Shown here piece by piece: positions 47,561 to 57,749 of a stretch of DNA of 64,000 nt. The DNA is taken from contig JAJDUQ010000227.1 in NCBI GenBank assembly GCA_022826505.1, positions 1 through 64,000 of the forward strand, written 5' to 3'. A program made the translations under genes and the position numbers. Within the stretch, counting starts at the first letter, position 1; each line of letters begins with the position of its first letter. The notes below the pieces were generated by a model. That model was not told where the DNA came from, did no database searches, and saw nothing but the letters and a program-made list of their open reading frames with translations. Source of the DNA: Gammaproteobacteria bacterium. Lineage in GTDB: Bacteria > Pseudomonadota > Gammaproteobacteria > HK1.

Positions 47561-48529
47561 TCAATAGCGAACGAGGGCCGATCCCCAGGTAAATCCGCCG
47601 CCGAACGCTTCGAGAAGGAGCACTTGACCCGGCTGCACTCGGCCATCGCGAACTGCGGCATCCAGCGCGAGCGGCACCGATGCCGCCGAGGTATTCCCCT
47701 GGTCCTCCACCGTCACAATCACCCTGTCCATCGGCATGCCGAGCTTGCGAGCGGTGGCCTCGATGATTCGAATGTTGGCCTGGTGCGGAATCAGCCAGTC
47801 GACATCGCTCTTCGTCATGTCGTTCGCGGCCAGGGTCTCGTCGACGATGCGGCGCAACGTTCGCACCGCAACCTTGAAGACCTCGTTTCCCTGCATCTTC
47901 GTGTACGCTCCGCCGTCCGAGATACGCCCTGCGCCGCGCGGTGTCCCCCCTTTGACGTAGAGCAGCGGCTCGTAGCGGCCGTCCGCATGAAGGTGTGTCG
48001 ACATCACGCCCGGAGCGTCGGACGCTTCGAGCACCACGGCCCCGGCACCGTCACCGAACAACACGCAGGTTCTCCGGTCGGACCAGTCGAGCAGTCGAGA
48101 ATGGGTGTCGGCACCGACCACCAGGGCGCGGCGGACGCTTCCTGCGCGAAAGAACTTTTCGGCCACGCCGAGTGCGTAGATAAAGCCGGTGCAGACCGCC
48201 TGCACATCGAACGCCGGGCACTCGCCTGCACCCAGGCGTGCCTGCAAACGGCACGCGGTCGAGGGGTAGATTCGATCGGGGGTCGTCGTGCCCACCACGA
48301 TGAGGTCCAACGCACCCGCATCGATGCCAGCCGAATCGAGCGCATTGCGCGCGGCGCGTTCGGCAAGATCGCAGGTTGACTCCGATTCATCGACGATATG
48401 GCGCCGTCGGATGCCGGTGCGCTCCCGAATCCAGGCATCGGTGGTGTCCACACGCCTGGAAAGTTCGGCGTTGGTGACGACATGTTCCGGGAGGCTCGAG
48501 CCGGTTCCTGCGATTTTCGGATAGATCAC
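47561..48529 (-). CDS. fabH: 3-oxoacyl-[ACP] synthase III
   Basis: Initiating condensing enzyme, 322 residues. The catalytic triad is Cys113 (DVQAVCTGFIYAL), the His in WLIPHQANIRI, and the Asn in GNTSAASVPLAL. It primes fatty-acid synthesis by joining acyl-CoA to malonyl-ACP. Its start overlaps the plsX stop by four bases and fabD follows after 19 bases, so the cluster is one operon. Confidence 0.97.
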   Translation of the reverse strand: MIYPKIAGTGSSLPEHVVTNAELSRRVDTTDAWIRERTGIRRRHIVDESESTCDLAERAARNALDSAGIDAGALDLIVVGTTTPDRIYPSTACRLQARLGAGECPAFDVQAVCTGFIYALGVAEKFFRAGSVRRALVVGADTHSRLLDWSDRRTCVLFGDGAGAVVLEASDAPGVMSTHLHADGRYEPLLYVKGGTPRGAGRISDGGAYTKMQGNEVFKVAVRTLRRIVDETLAANDMTKSDVDWLIPHQANIRIIEATARKLGMPMDRVIVTVEDQGNTSAASVPLALDAAVRDGRVQPGQVLLLEAFGGGFTWGSALVRY

Positions 48530-49554
48530 ACCGCTTCCTTCGCGACGAGGACGGAGGCGATGCGTTCGCTGATGCGTTCGGGCACGTTCTTTCTGATCTC
48601 GGCGACGGCTTCCACGATTGCGCGCTTGAATGCGACGATATCGGCGCTGCCGTGGCTCTTGATCACGATCCCGCGCAAGCCCACGAAGCTCGCTCCGTTG
48701 TAACTGCGCGGATCCATGCGCCCGGCCAGATTTCGCAGTATCGGACGGGCGAGGAATCCGACCAGACGGTTGACGAACGTGCGCTCGAACTCGTCGCGCA
48801 TCAGATCGGAGATCATTCGCGCTACGCCCTCACTCGACTTCAACGCGACGTTCCCGACAAAACCGTCGCATACCACGACGTTTGCGGTGCCCCGGTAGAT
48901 GTCGTCACCCTCGACGAATCCGATGTAGTGGAGGCCGCTCGCCGCGAGAAGGTGCGCAGCTTCCTTGACCTGTTCATTGCCCTTGATGTCTTCCTGTCCG
49001 ATGTTGAGCAACCCGACACTCGGACGCCTGATGTCGTCCACCGCGCTCACGAGTTCCGAACCCATCACCGCAAACTCGAACAGATGGCGGGAGGTCGATT
49101 CCACGTTGGCGCCGAGATCCAGGACGTGTGTATGCCCCGTCTCGGTGGGAATGGCCGAGATGATGGCGGGACGATCGATGCCCGGCAGGGTTTTCAGCAC
49201 GAACCGTGCCATCGCCATCAGCGCGCCGGTGTTGCCGGCGCTCACACAAGCATCCGCGGTGCCGTCCCGCACGAGGTCCAGCACGACCCGCATGGACGAA
49301 TCCCGCTTCGATCGCAGGGCCTGAGAAGGCGGCTCGTCCATCTCCACGCTCTGTGAAGCATGCTGAATGGAGATGCGGTCACTCGGGATCGCGTGATTGC
49401 GCTCGAGCGCAGCGGCGATGACAGGTTCATTGCCGACCAGAACCAGGTCGATATCGGAAACTTCTGCGACGGTTTCGAGCGCGGCGGGTACCACGACTCC
49501 CGGACCGTGATCTCCGCCCATCGCATCGAGGGCGATGGTGTAGCGTGACCCCAC
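48526..49554 (-). CDS. plsX: Phosphate acyltransferase
   Basis: PlsX makes acyl-phosphate from acyl-ACP for phospholipid synthesis; 342 residues. The N-terminal IALDAMGGDHGP signature is intact, as are AGNTGALMAMARFVLKT, LDLGANVE, and VVCDGFVGNVALKSSEG. It lies between rpmF (12 bases upstream) and fabH (4-base overlap), coupling membrane lipid synthesis to ribosomal protein L32 as in E. coli. Confidence 0.97.
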   Translation of the reverse strand: MGSRYTIALDAMGGDHGPGVVVPAALETVAEVSDIDLVLVGNEPVIAAALERNHAIPSDRISIQHASQSVEMDEPPSQALRSKRDSSMRVVLDLVRDGTADACVSAGNTGALMAMARFVLKTLPGIDRPAIISAIPTETGHTHVLDLGANVESTSRHLFEFAVMGSELVSAVDDIRRPSVGLLNIGQEDIKGNEQVKEAAHLLAASGLHYIGFVEGDDIYRGTANVVVCDGFVGNVALKSSEGVARMISDLMRDEFERTFVNRLVGFLARPILRNLAGRMDPRSYNGASFVGLRGIVIKSHGSADIVAFKRAIVEAVAEIRKNVPERISERIASVLVAKEAV

Positions 49555-49566
49555 CCGGAGCCGCCG

Positions 49567-49746
49567 TCAGTCGTCCCGGCCCTCGACAATCTTCCTCCCT
49601 CGGTAGTACCCATCGGGGCTCATCTGGTGCCGGAGGTGGGTTTCTCCGGTGGTCGGCTCGGTTGACGTCGTCGGAACGCGCAATGCGTCATGGGCCCGGC
49701 GCATTCCACGCTTGGACCGCGACTTTCTGTTTTGCTGGACCGCCAT
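49567..49746 (-). CDS. rpmF: 50S ribosomal protein L32
   Basis: 59 residues; the start [21 protein letters not shown] and a GYYRGRKI end are diagnostic. It lacks the four zinc Cys found in some L32 proteins. ATG 49746 follows a strong AGGAG site. It lies after yceD and before plsX, the classical order. Confidence 0.97.
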   Translation of the reverse strand: MAVQQNRKSRSKRGMRRAHDALRVPTTSTEPTTGETHLRHQMSPDGYYRGRKIVEGRDD

Positions 49747-49821
49747 TTCGTTTCTCCTCTTGCTCGGTCGCCAACTCCCCGATTCGGAAACCGGGTACGG
49801 CAACTGGGTGCACCGATCAGT

Positions 49822-50343
49822 TCAATCACTCACGCCGATTTGCGAACGCAATTCACGGAGCGCCGCGAACTGACTGGTGCTCGGTGACGCAGACGGGTCG
49901 CCGCCGGTCCGAATCGGTGGCGCTTGACATGTCCCGAAAGCGTGGACCGGCGCAGTCGGCAGCGCGAGCAGCAGCTCATCCTCGACGACGGAATTCAGCT
50001 CGATTCGCCCATCGGAACAAACCACGGCATCCGACCCTCTCGATTCCTCCCGCTCGTGGCCGACCACAGAAGACTCGAATCTCGTGTCGAATTTCCATTC
50101 GAAGTTCTCGAGGCACCGCTGACAGACCAGCGACAGCACTCCCTCCGCGCGTCCGCTCATGGCCGCCCTGCCCGAAACATCTCGGCTGAACGTAATGCGA
50201 TACGCAATCGAACTCGGCTTGGACGCAATGACCTCGAGAAGCCGCGGCATCGACACAGGATCCACGAAACCGGCGAGAGTCACCCCTTGCGAAGCGAGTT
50301 CTTCTACGTCCAGAAACCGTTGAGTGTTCGCGGATTCCCGCAT
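49822..50343 (-). CDS. yceD: DUF177/YceD-family protein
   Basis: A 173-residue protein of the YceD family, linked to 23S rRNA accumulation and usually upstream of rpmF. The diagnostic segment is the Cys pair in LSLVCQRCLENFEW; later ELNSVVEDELLLALP-like sequence (here IELNSVVEDELLLALPTAP) ends in a His and Cys (PVHAFGTC) of the conserved second half. A strong promoter candidate lies just upstream, so this is the first gene of the rpmF-plsX-fab operon. Confidence 0.92.
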   Translation of the reverse strand: MRESANTQRFLDVEELASQGVTLAGFVDPVSMPRLLEVIASKPSSIAYRITFSRDVSGRAAMSGRAEGVLSLVCQRCLENFEWKFDTRFESSVVGHEREESRGSDAVVCSDGRIELNSVVEDELLLALPTAPVHAFGTCQAPPIRTGGDPSASPSTSQFAALRELRSQIGVSD

Positions 50344-50397
50344 TTCTCACCACACCCCGGCTGCGGACGCGGACCTCACGGGATTGTCCGCGGTACG

Positions 50398-50427
50398 ATC
50401 GTAAAGAGCCCATGCTTTCCCTGTCAA
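50398..50427 (-). promoter_or_regulatory. Sigma-70 promoter for yceD-rpmF-plsX-fab operon
   Basis: Minus strand perfect TTGACA (50422-50427), an 18-base spacer and TACGAT (50398-50403). Transcription would start about 48 bases before yceD. Confidence 0.6.
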
Positions 50428-50549
50428 AATGTTTGGCAGACCCGGGGAAGACACCCTGGACTTCGATCGGGACATGCTGAAGTGCATTGCCAACACCGGC
50501 AACCGCCAGCTATAAGCACCTTCACCAGGCAATGCAACCCAGACCTCCG

Positions 50550-51179
50550 ATGCATCGGCTCGTCCTCGGCTCCCGCTCGCTGTCCCGCCGGAATCTTCTG
50601 CAAGGTCTTTCGATTCCATTTCTCGTCGTCCACCCCGACATCGACGAATCTCCATTCGAGGGAGAAACGCCGAATGCGCTCGTCAGACGCCTGTCCGAGC
50701 AGAAAGCCCTTGCGGTTGCCGCACGGGTTGGAACCGGGCTGGTAATCGGCTCCGATCAGGTCGCTCTGCTCGGCGACTCGGTACTGGGAAAACCCGGCAA
50801 TCATGCGAACAACGTCGCTCAGATCGCCATGGCCAGCGGGCGCTGGCTCGAATTTCGTACCGGGATCGCGGTTCTTGACGCAGCAAGCGGTCGAATCGAG
50901 AGCGACGTCATTCCATTCGCGGTGAAATTCAGGCCGCTCACTGCAACGGAAATCGAGTCATACGTGTCGCGAGAGCGGGCATATGACTGCGCGGGCGGCT
51001 TTCGGGCAGAGCGTCTGGGATCCGCACTCTTCGAACGCATGCACGGAGAGGATCCCACCGCCTTGCTCGGACTTCCGATGATTCGACTGTGCGCCATGCT
51101 GCGATCAGCGGGCCACGACGTCCTCCACGCTCCCGGCGACTCGTTCGCCGGTGCATCGGCGGGAACACCGCATACCTGA
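50550..51179 (+). CDS. Maf-family nucleotide pyrophosphatase (YceF-like)
   Basis: A 209-residue Maf/HAM1-type enzyme; the YceF branch hydrolyses 7-methyl-GTP. RLVLGSRSLSRRNLL (N-terminal), then DESPFEGETPNALVRRLSEQKA, IGSDQVALLG, LGKPGN and the late EDPTALLGLPM match the family. ATG 50550 gives the usual N-terminus; ATG 50532 would add six residues. Its last 15 residues are unconserved. It diverges from yceD, a common association. Confidence 0.9.
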   Translation: MHRLVLGSRSLSRRNLLQGLSIPFLVVHPDIDESPFEGETPNALVRRLSEQKALAVAARVGTGLVIGSDQVALLGDSVLGKPGNHANNVAQIAMASGRWLEFRTGIAVLDAASGRIESDVIPFAVKFRPLTATEIESYVSRERAYDCAGGFRAERLGSALFERMHGEDPTALLGLPMIRLCAMLRSAGHDVLHAPGDSFAGASAGTPHT

Positions 51180-51316
51180 TCGACGTGCGCCGATGCTGCA
51201 TCGCGCACTGTCCGGCGCCGGCATGACGCAGATTCGAACCGCATCGTATCCAGGCACACGCGAGTTCGATGCAACCAGCCCGCCCGATGGTCTCACAAGG
51301 CTGTCGGAGACAACGT

Positions 51317-52288
51317 TCATGCAGGAATCGGGGCGGCAGCGAACCCCATGGAATCGAGTACCGACACGAGATTGGAATCGAGCGGTGCTTCGAATGCCAT
51401 CCGATTCTCTCCGGAGCCAATCGAAACCGACGCTGCATGCAGAAACAGTCGTTTCAGACCGTGTGACCGCATCAACCGATTGAACGCGAAATCGCCGTAT
51501 TTCTCGTCACCGGCCAGCGGCATGCCGAGGTGCGCTGCGTGCACTCGAATCTGGTGTGTGCGTCCCGTGCGCGGTTGCGCCACTACCAGACTGGCGACAT
51601 TGCCGACTTCGACCGGAATGAATTTCGTCGTCGACGCCTTGCCCTGCGCATGCACCCGCACGATGCGTTCTCCCGTGCGGCGTTGTTCTCGCAGCAGTCG
51701 CGCGTCGCTACGACGATTCCGTGGACCAACATTGCCGCGCACAAGGGCGAAATAGCGCTTTTGCACTCGTTCGTTTCGTAGCGCCTCGTGCAACGAAGCG
51801 AGCATGCTCCGCTTCTTCGCGACAAGAAGACAGCCGGAGGTGTCGCGGTCGATGCGGTGGGCCAGTTCGATTCGACGCACGGCCGGCCGAACCGCACGCA
51901 AACACTCGATAACGCCGAAATCGACTCCGCTGCCCCCATGCACCGCCCATCCCGCCGGCTTGTTCAACACGATCAATGCGTCGTCTTCGTACAAGATCGC
52001 TCGTTCGATGGCTTGCCGCCGTTTCTCGGTCGGCGTCTGTCGCGACTCGGTCTCCTTCGTCCAGACAGGGGGAATACGCACGATGTCGCCGACGGCGAGT
52101 CGGTAATGCTGCCGCACGCGGCCACGGTTGACCCGGACTTCGCCACGACGCAGCAGCCGGTAGATTCGAGGGCGAGGGACGCCCTTGAGATGGAAGGTCA
52201 GGAAGTTGTCGACTCGCTGCCCGGAGACCGACTCGTCCACGGTGATTTCATGGACCGCTTTCCTGCACACTCTGCCTGCTTCGACCAT
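51317..52288 (-). CDS. rluC: 23S rRNA pseudouridine synthase (RluC type)
   Basis: A 323-residue pseudouridine synthase, in E. coli modifying 23S rRNA positions 955, 2504 and 2580. An S4 RNA-binding domain covers about 20-80 (SGQRVDNFLTFHLKGVPR), followed by the RluA-family catalytic domain with AHRIDRDTSG (catalytic D147) and PRTGRTHQIRVHAAHLGMP. It diverges from rne across a 571-base gap, exactly as in E. coli, which supports RluC over RluA or RluD. Confidence 0.93.
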   Translation of the reverse strand: MVEAGRVCRKAVHEITVDESVSGQRVDNFLTFHLKGVPRPRIYRLLRRGEVRVNRGRVRQHYRLAVGDIVRIPPVWTKETESRQTPTEKRRQAIERAILYEDDALIVLNKPAGWAVHGGSGVDFGVIECLRAVRPAVRRIELAHRIDRDTSGCLLVAKKRSMLASLHEALRNERVQKRYFALVRGNVGPRNRRSDARLLREQRRTGERIVRVHAQGKASTTKFIPVEVGNVASLVVAQPRTGRTHQIRVHAAHLGMPLAGDEKYGDFAFNRLMRSHGLKRLFLHAASVSIGSGENRMAFEAPLDSNLVSVLDSMGFAAAPIPA

Positions 52289-52859
52289 CGACAGATGGTA
52301 TCAGTGTGGACCACCTGCAAGACATGCTATAGTTCCAGCGATGGAAAGGGGTTCGTCGCAATCAACGACAATCAATTGAATAACAATGGGATCTGACGGG
52401 AAAAGTAGCGAACCGCTGACCAGTCAACGAATCAACGACGCGACGCCGATCATCGAAGGCGGAGCGGTGCAGAGAATACGAGACGAAGATTTCGTAGCCG
52501 GCCGGAAGCTTGAATCAGTCCAACCTGCGGAATGTCGATGCGAGTACGCTCGCGCTTCAAGGCGACGAACGCGACGTGCCTGGCCACGAACGAGTGCTGA
52601 AGTGTTGCAAATCGCCCGGACGCCAGCCGATAGCGCTCAACAGCGACCCATGACGGCAACGCGCTGAATCCCGGGATCCGGCATCGGGTCATACCGGTAT
52701 ACGACTTCGTTCAAATCGGGCCATCCTGACCGGCCCGCAGAAGCATATGGGACTCGCCGCGCTTGTGGCGCGCGAACCTGTGCGCTCTCTTCACTCCTCC
52801 CTCTCATGATCCGGTGCGGGACAACGCGGCGGAGCCGCCGCACAGGCTCGGATCGAACA
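52289..52859. other. 571-base rluC-rne divergent region, probable rne 5' leader
   Basis: No coding sequence recognised. Two perfect hairpins lie near rne: CGGGCC/GGCCCG at 52717-52737 (nine-base loop) and GCGGCG/CGCCGC at 52826-52841 (loop GAGC), the latter 18 bases before the start codon. With a promoter candidate at 52306-52333 this implies a leader of roughly 520 bases. In E. coli the rne leader is about 360 bases and its hairpins let RNase E repress itself. Confidence 0.55.
52306..52333 (+). promoter_or_regulatory. Candidate rne promoter with extended -10
   Basis: GTGGAC (52306-52311), a 16-base spacer, then TATAGT (52328-52333) preceded by TGC, an extended -10. It points toward rne from just beside the rluC start codon. 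Confidence 0.5.
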
Positions 52860-55331
52860 ATGAAAAGAATGCTGATCAACGCAACCCAACCCGAGGAGTG
52901 CCGGGTTGCGATGGTGGATGGACAGTTTCTCTACGACCTCGACATCGAAGTTGCCGCCCGCAGCCAGCGCAAGGCAAGCATCTACAAGGCGAGAATTACC
53001 CGGGTCGAACCCAGTCTGGAAGCCGCCTTCATCGATTTTGGAGCAGACCGGCATGGCTTCCTGCCATTCAAGGAAATCGCGCGCGAGTACTACGCCGGGG
53101 AGACGACTGCGCCCGGTGAGTCGGCGTCCGTGAAGGACGCCCTCGCGGAAGGACTCGAACTCGTCGTGCAGGTCGAGAAGGAAGAGCGTGGCAAGAAGGG
53201 GGCTGCACTCACCACATTTCCGAGCCTCGCCGGACGTTATCTCGTTCTCATGCCGAACAACCCCAGGGCGGGAGGTATTTCGCGTCGAATCGAGGGCGAA
53301 GAGCGGTCGGCGCTGCGCGAGGCACTGAGCGCACTCGAGGTGCCGGCCGGAATGGGTCTCATCGTGCGTACGGCCGGTGTCGGAAAATCCCAGGAGGAAC
53401 TCCAGTGGGATCTCGACTACCTGCTCAAGCTTTGGAACGCGGTCGAAACAGCGGCAAAGGAACGTTCCGCGCCGTTTCTCGTCTACCAGGAAAGCGACGT
53501 CATCATTCGTGCGATCCGCGACTACTTCGACAAGGACATCAACGAGATCCTGATCGACGACGAAGGGGTCTACCGGCAGGCCAAGGAGTTCATCACGCAG
53601 GTAATGCCGGAGAGCGCGGGCCGGGTGCGCCGCTACGACGGGCGCGTGCCCCTGTTCAGACGTTTCCAGATCGAGAGCCAGATAGAATCCGCGTTCTCCC
53701 ACTCGGTGCGGCTGCCCTCCGGCGGCAGTCTGGTCGTAGACCACACCGAGGCGCTGGTGAGCATCGATGTGAACTCGGCACGCGCGACCAAGGGAGGAGA
53801 TATCGAGGAGACCGCACTCAACACGAACCTCGAGGCGGCCGACGAGGTGGCGCGCCAGCTTCGGCTGCGCGATGTCGGAGGATTGATCGTCATAGATTTC
53901 ATCGACATGACTCCGGCACGCAATCAACGCGATGTCGAGCATCGGTTGCGCGAAGCGTTGAAGCAGGACCGGGCACGGGTCCAGCTCGGACGCATCTCAC
54001 GCTTCGGGCTTCTCGAGATGTCGCGGCAGCGACTGCGTCCTTCGCTCGGTGAGTCGAGTCTGAGGACGTGTCCGACCTGCAACGGGCGCGGTTCCGTTCG
54101 CGGACCCGAATCCCTTGCGCTGTCGATTCTGCGAATCATCGAAGAAGAAGCGATGAAGGATCTGACGGGCCGTATCGTCGCGCGGCTCCCCATCGAAGTC
54201 GCGACCTTTCTCCTGAACGAGAAGCGAGAGGACGTCTTCGACATCGAGAAACGGACCGGCGTAAAGGTCATTCTGGTGCCGGACCCGTCGGTGACGCTGC
54301 CGAACTACGAAGTGGAACGCGTTCGAGAAGAGGATCACCAACATGAATCCGTTCGTGAGGTGAGTTACGAGTTGACGGGCGAGGTCGAGAGCACGCGCGC
54401 CTTCGCATTGGAACCGACGACTCCGGCGGACGAACCCGTCGTCAAGGTCGTGCCGCCGTCGACCCCTCCTCCCAGTCGAGCGCTATCGCGGACCGAGCCA
54501 GCGAGCGACCACGGGCTTCTGGCCAGATTCTGGAGAATGTTGTTCAGCAAGAGTTCCGAACCATCGAATGCGCCCGCTCGAACACGACCCTCGTCACCGG
54601 GCAGACGCCATGGCAATCGCCATGATTCGACCGGACGCAGCCGCGGAGACGGCGCCGAGTCGCGTCGTCGGGGCGCAGCCGCCAGACGCGGCGAGAGCCA
54701 TCCTGGTCGTGGCTCTGGTCATGGAGACAGCCGCCGGCGTCGTGGAGCGAAGCTGACACCGGCCGAACCCGAAACATCGAGCGAGCGTTCCGGTTCTCGC
54801 GCCGAAGACACGACGGCGCCCAACGTGGAGAGCCGATCGCGCAATTCGAGACGCGGCTCCCGTCGTGGACGTCGCGGAGGGGGGCGCAATCGAGGCCGGG
54901 AAAGTACGCGGGCCGTTGCAGGAGGCACCGAGTCGACGGATGCGTCGCGCTTCGCGGCGCCGGACAGCATGAACGAAAGCGCGAGTCCGGGGGAGGTCAC
55001 ATCTGCCGCGCCCGTACCAATCGAGAACGCCCACAGTCGGCCGGATGCCGGCACGGCGATCGAATCGGTACGGAGTATCGACGGCAAGGTGGCCGATTCG
55101 GTTGCGCCGACGACTTCCAGAGCGTTGCCGGTATCGCCCCACGAGCCGGTCGTCTCGGGTTCGTCTGTGCGACCTTCCCCGCGAGAGCTTCAACCGCGCG
55201 ATGCATCGGACACGAGGCCGGTTCCGGATACGGCTTCCGAACGCGAACCGACGTCCGCGGCCACAGTGGACGCACAGCCGCGTCGCTCCGCAGTGACGGA
55301 GCGCAGTGTCGAACCGCCGGCCGACGGCTGA
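52860..55331 (+). CDS. rne: Ribonuclease E
   Basis: An 823-residue endoribonuclease, core of RNA decay and rRNA/tRNA maturation. The S1 domain covers about 35-125, then the RNase-H-like and DNase-I-like regions. The catalytic metal ligands D303 (SIDVNS) and D346 (IDFIDM) and the zinc-link C404/C407 (CPTCNGRG) match E. coli numbering exactly. After about residue 520 the tail is disordered and rich in Arg, Gly, Ser and Pro. Within it, [14 protein letters not shown] (about 549-562) is an amphipathic helix like the membrane-targeting segment A of E. coli RNase E, followed by Arg/Gly-rich RNA-binding stretches. The tail is shorter than in E. coli. ATG 52860 is chosen; 54 bases of open frame upstream are unconserved. 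Confidence 0.97.
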   Translation: MKRMLINATQPEECRVAMVDGQFLYDLDIEVAARSQRKASIYKARITRVEPSLEAAFIDFGADRHGFLPFKEIAREYYAGETTAPGESASVKDALAEGLELVVQVEKEERGKKGAALTTFPSLAGRYLVLMPNNPRAGGISRRIEGEERSALREALSALEVPAGMGLIVRTAGVGKSQEELQWDLDYLLKLWNAVETAAKERSAPFLVYQESDVIIRAIRDYFDKDINEILIDDEGVYRQAKEFITQVMPESAGRVRRYDGRVPLFRRFQIESQIESAFSHSVRLPSGGSLVVDHTEALVSIDVNSARATKGGDIEETALNTNLEAADEVARQLRLRDVGGLIVIDFIDMTPARNQRDVEHRLREALKQDRARVQLGRISRFGLLEMSRQRLRPSLGESSLRTCPTCNGRGSVRGPESLALSILRIIEEEAMKDLTGRIVARLPIEVATFLLNEKREDVFDIEKRTGVKVILVPDPSVTLPNYEVERVREEDHQHESVREVSYELTGEVESTRAFALEPTTPADEPVVKVVPPSTPPPSRALSRTEPASDHGLLARFWRMLFSKSSEPSNAPARTRPSSPGRRHGNRHDSTGRSRGDGAESRRRGAAARRGESHPGRGSGHGDSRRRRGAKLTPAEPETSSERSGSRAEDTTAPNVESRSRNSRRGSRRGRRGGGRNRGRESTRAVAGGTESTDASRFAAPDSMNESASPGEVTSAAPVPIENAHSRPDAGTAIESVRSIDGKVADSVAPTTSRALPVSPHEPVVSGSSVRPSPRELQPRDASDTRPVPDTASEREPTSAATVDAQPRRSAVTERSVEPPADG

Positions 55332-55336
55332 TTGGC

Positions 55337-55370
55337 GCGGCCGACGGAATGCCGCATCGACTTCGGCCGC
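55337..55370. terminator. Hairpin between convergent rne and recO
   Basis: GCGGCCG pairs with CGGCCGC (seven pairs) around 20 bases, which themselves include ATGCCGCAT. It lies in the 73-base gap between the rne and recO stop codons. No T-tract, so its strength is doubtful. Confidence 0.35.
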
Positions 55371-55404
55371 GAACGGGTTGCTTCCCGGCCAGAGTACACG
55401 ACGT

Positions 55405-56115
55405 CTATCGCCTCCACAGCCGTCTCGAGACGAGTGCGCGACCTCCGCAGTGCTCGTCGATGATGGAACGCATGAGAAGCTTGGCTTCACCGAGTGCGTG
55501 TCGGTCGTCAAGCTGCTCGCGTGCAAGCGCGAGCAAGGTCGATCCGCTCACGCATACCCCGGATGAGGTGCCATTCGACCAGCGTTTCGGGCCGGAATCC
55601 ACGGTGTATCGATATTGTTCCTTGGGCTCGATTGCCCGTCCGGAATCGCTCTCGGTCTCAAGCTCGAGCGCGTATCCGACCGCCTGGAGGAGGCGTTTTT
55701 CGAAAATCCGAAGGATGGGTTCCGAATCGTCCGCGCGCGAAATCCTGTCGAGAGCCGCTCGATAGTGATCGAACAACAGCGGCTCCGGGTCGTGACGGTG
55801 GAGAAAGCGCAGCAGGAGCTCGTTAACGTAGAACCCGACGATTGCAGCCGAGCCGACGAGCGGCAGGACGCTTCCTTCGGGTTCGGCGCTGACCAGCGTG
55901 GCCAATTCGCCCTTGCCGCGCCACGACAGCAGCAGCGGAATGAACGGCTGGAGCAGGCCGCGCATTCTCGATTTCGGCCTCCGGGCGCCACGAGCAATCA
56001 TTCCCAGACGACCGTGGCGACGACTGAACGACTCGACGATCAGGCTCGTTTCTCGCCAGTGCCGGGTGTGCAGTACGAACGCGGGTTCCAGATCGGTTCG
56101 CTCGAGCCTGCTCAT
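55405..56115 (-). CDS. recO: DNA repair protein RecO
   Basis: A 236-residue recombination mediator that helps load RecA with RecR. The N-terminal OB-fold has PAFVLHTRHWRETSLIVESF and GRLGMIARGARRPKSR; the rest is helical. I start at ATG 56115; the frame stays open to 56166, overlapping the end of era, but those 17 residues are not conserved. No zinc Cys cluster is seen, as in E. coli RecO. Last gene of the lepB-rnc-era-recO run. Confidence 0.93.
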   Translation of the reverse strand: MSRLERTDLEPAFVLHTRHWRETSLIVESFSRRHGRLGMIARGARRPKSRMRGLLQPFIPLLLSWRGKGELATLVSAEPEGSVLPLVGSAAIVGFYVNELLLRFLHRHDPEPLLFDHYRAALDRISRADDSEPILRIFEKRLLQAVGYALELETESDSGRAIEPKEQYRYTVDSGPKRWSNGTSSGVCVSGSTLLALAREQLDDRHALGEAKLLMRSIIDEHCGGRALVSRRLWRR

Positions 56116-56143
56116 GTCGCGCCGAACTCGACACCCCGCCGCA

Positions 56144-57052
56144 TTACTCGGCAATTCCCAACCCATGCAACGCGTGTTCGTCGTCCGACCACCCCTCCCT
56201 GACCTTGACCCAGATTTCCAGATGCACCGGACGTCCGAGCAAGCGGGAAATCTCCAGTCTCGCCTCGGTTCCTGCTTCTTTCAGTCGTCCACCGTTACGA
56301 CCGATGACGATCGCCTTGTGTTGTTTCCGCTCCACCCAAACCAGAACATTGATCAGCGTGCGTCGCTTCCCGTCGACGAACCGCTCGACCTCCACGGTGA
56401 GCCGGTGAGGCAGTTCCTGCCCCAGTCTGCGGATGATCTTCTCCCGCACGATCTCCGCAGCCAGAAACGATTCGCTTCGATCCGTGAATTGTTCCTCGGG
56501 GAACTCCGATGGCCCGACCGGAATGCGCGATTCGACCTCGGAGCTGAGACGATTCAGATTCTCGCCGGTTCGCGCACAAATCGGCACTACCGCAGCAAAG
56601 TCGTACCGCCGGGCCACGTCATCGAGCACCGGGAGCATCGACTCCCGACACTTGATGCGATCGATCTTGTTGAGCGCGAGAATTGCGGGAGCCGATTCGG
56701 TGCTGATTCGCTCGAGAATGCAATCGTCGTCGAACGACCAGCCCGATGCCTCGACGACCATGACGATGAGGTCGACCCCTATCAATGCCCTCGACGCCAC
56801 ACGGTTCATGTGCCGGTTGAGGGCACGTGCATGGCCGGTGTGAATTCCGGGGGTATCGACGAAGATGACCTGGGACGTGTCGTTCGTGGCGATTCCCAGA
56901 ATTCGATGGCGCGTGGTCTGGGGACGATTTGAGGTAATGCTGAACTTCCGGCCCACGATTCGATTGACGAGTGTCGATTTCCCGACATTCGGTCGGCCCA
57001 CCACGGTGACGAAACCGCAGCGATGATCGTGCTCAGTCGTCAAGTTCATCAA
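56144..57052 (-). CDS. era: GTPase Era
   Basis: A 302-residue GTPase needed for 16S rRNA maturation. G1 is GRPNVGKST (19-27), G3 is VDTPGIHTG (DTPG), G4 is LNKIDRI (NKID), and the C-terminal KH domain contains HKAIVIGRNGGRLKEAG. It overlaps rnc by 20 bases. Confidence 0.97.
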   Translation of the reverse strand: MMNLTTEHDHRCGFVTVVGRPNVGKSTLVNRIVGRKFSITSNRPQTTRHRILGIATNDTSQVIFVDTPGIHTGHARALNRHMNRVASRALIGVDLIVMVVEASGWSFDDDCILERISTESAPAILALNKIDRIKCRESMLPVLDDVARRYDFAAVVPICARTGENLNRLSSEVESRIPVGPSEFPEEQFTDRSESFLAAEIVREKIIRRLGQELPHRLTVEVERFVDGKRRTLINVLVWVERKQHKAIVIGRNGGRLKEAGTEARLEISRLLGRPVHLEIWVKVREGWSDDEHALHGLGIAE

Positions 57053-57725
57053 GAATGGCCATCATGCGCTTCGCCGCGTTCTGCTCAGCCCGTCTCCGAC
57101 TCGTGCCGGTTCCCGTCGTGTCCTCGTCGAGCCCGTCGACCCGACAGCTCACGATGAACGACTGGCAGTGCGCGGCGCCTCCGACCTCCACGATCCGGTA
57201 TTCCGGCAGTGACTTTGCCCGTGCTTGCAGACGCTCCTGCAGACGAGTCTTTGCATCCTTGCCGCCGTCGTCCAGCGACGCCGCTTCGAACCACTCATCC
57301 AGCAACACTCGTGTACGGTCCCGACACGTCGCGAAGTCCGAATCGAGATAGAGAGCTCCCACGAGGGCTTCGAAGGCCCCGGCCAGAATCGAATCGCGCT
57401 CGCGGCCTCTCGTCTTTCGCTCGCCGGCGCCCAGTATCAACGCGTCGCCGACACCCAGTTTGCGCGCCGCATCCGCCAGGCTCTCGCGCCGGACAACTCG
57501 GGAGCGCAGGCGAGTGAGCTTGCCCTCCGACGCATCGGAGTACGTGTCGAACAGATGCTCGCCGACCAGGAAGGCAAGAATTGCGTCACCGAGAAACTCG
57601 AGCCGTTCGTTGTTGCACGCACCCGCACTGCGATGAGTCAGCGCGCGGACAAGCAGTTCGGGTTGGTCGAACGAATGACCGAGCCGATATGCAAGCCGGT
57701 GTTGGGCCCTGGTCACCGTAACCAC
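57033..57725 (-). CDS. rnc: Ribonuclease III
   Basis: A 230-residue double-strand-specific endoribonuclease. The RNase III signature is NNERLEFLGDAIL (39-51); a second catalytic acidic site lies around ILAGAFEALVGALYLD. The C-terminal double-strand RNA-binding domain (about 158-230) ends with SRRRAEQNAAKRMM. It starts 24 bases after lepB and overlaps era. Confidence 0.97.
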   Translation of the reverse strand: MVTVTRAQHRLAYRLGHSFDQPELLVRALTHRSAGACNNERLEFLGDAILAFLVGEHLFDTYSDASEGKLTRLRSRVVRRESLADAARKLGVGDALILGAGERKTRGRERDSILAGAFEALVGALYLDSDFATCRDRTRVLLDEWFEAASLDDGGKDAKTRLQERLQARAKSLPEYRIVEVGGAAHCQSFIVSCRVDGLDEDTTGTGTSRRRAEQNAAKRMMAILDELDD

Positions 57726-57749
57726 GCCAATGCACCTCGGCGCCGTGTT

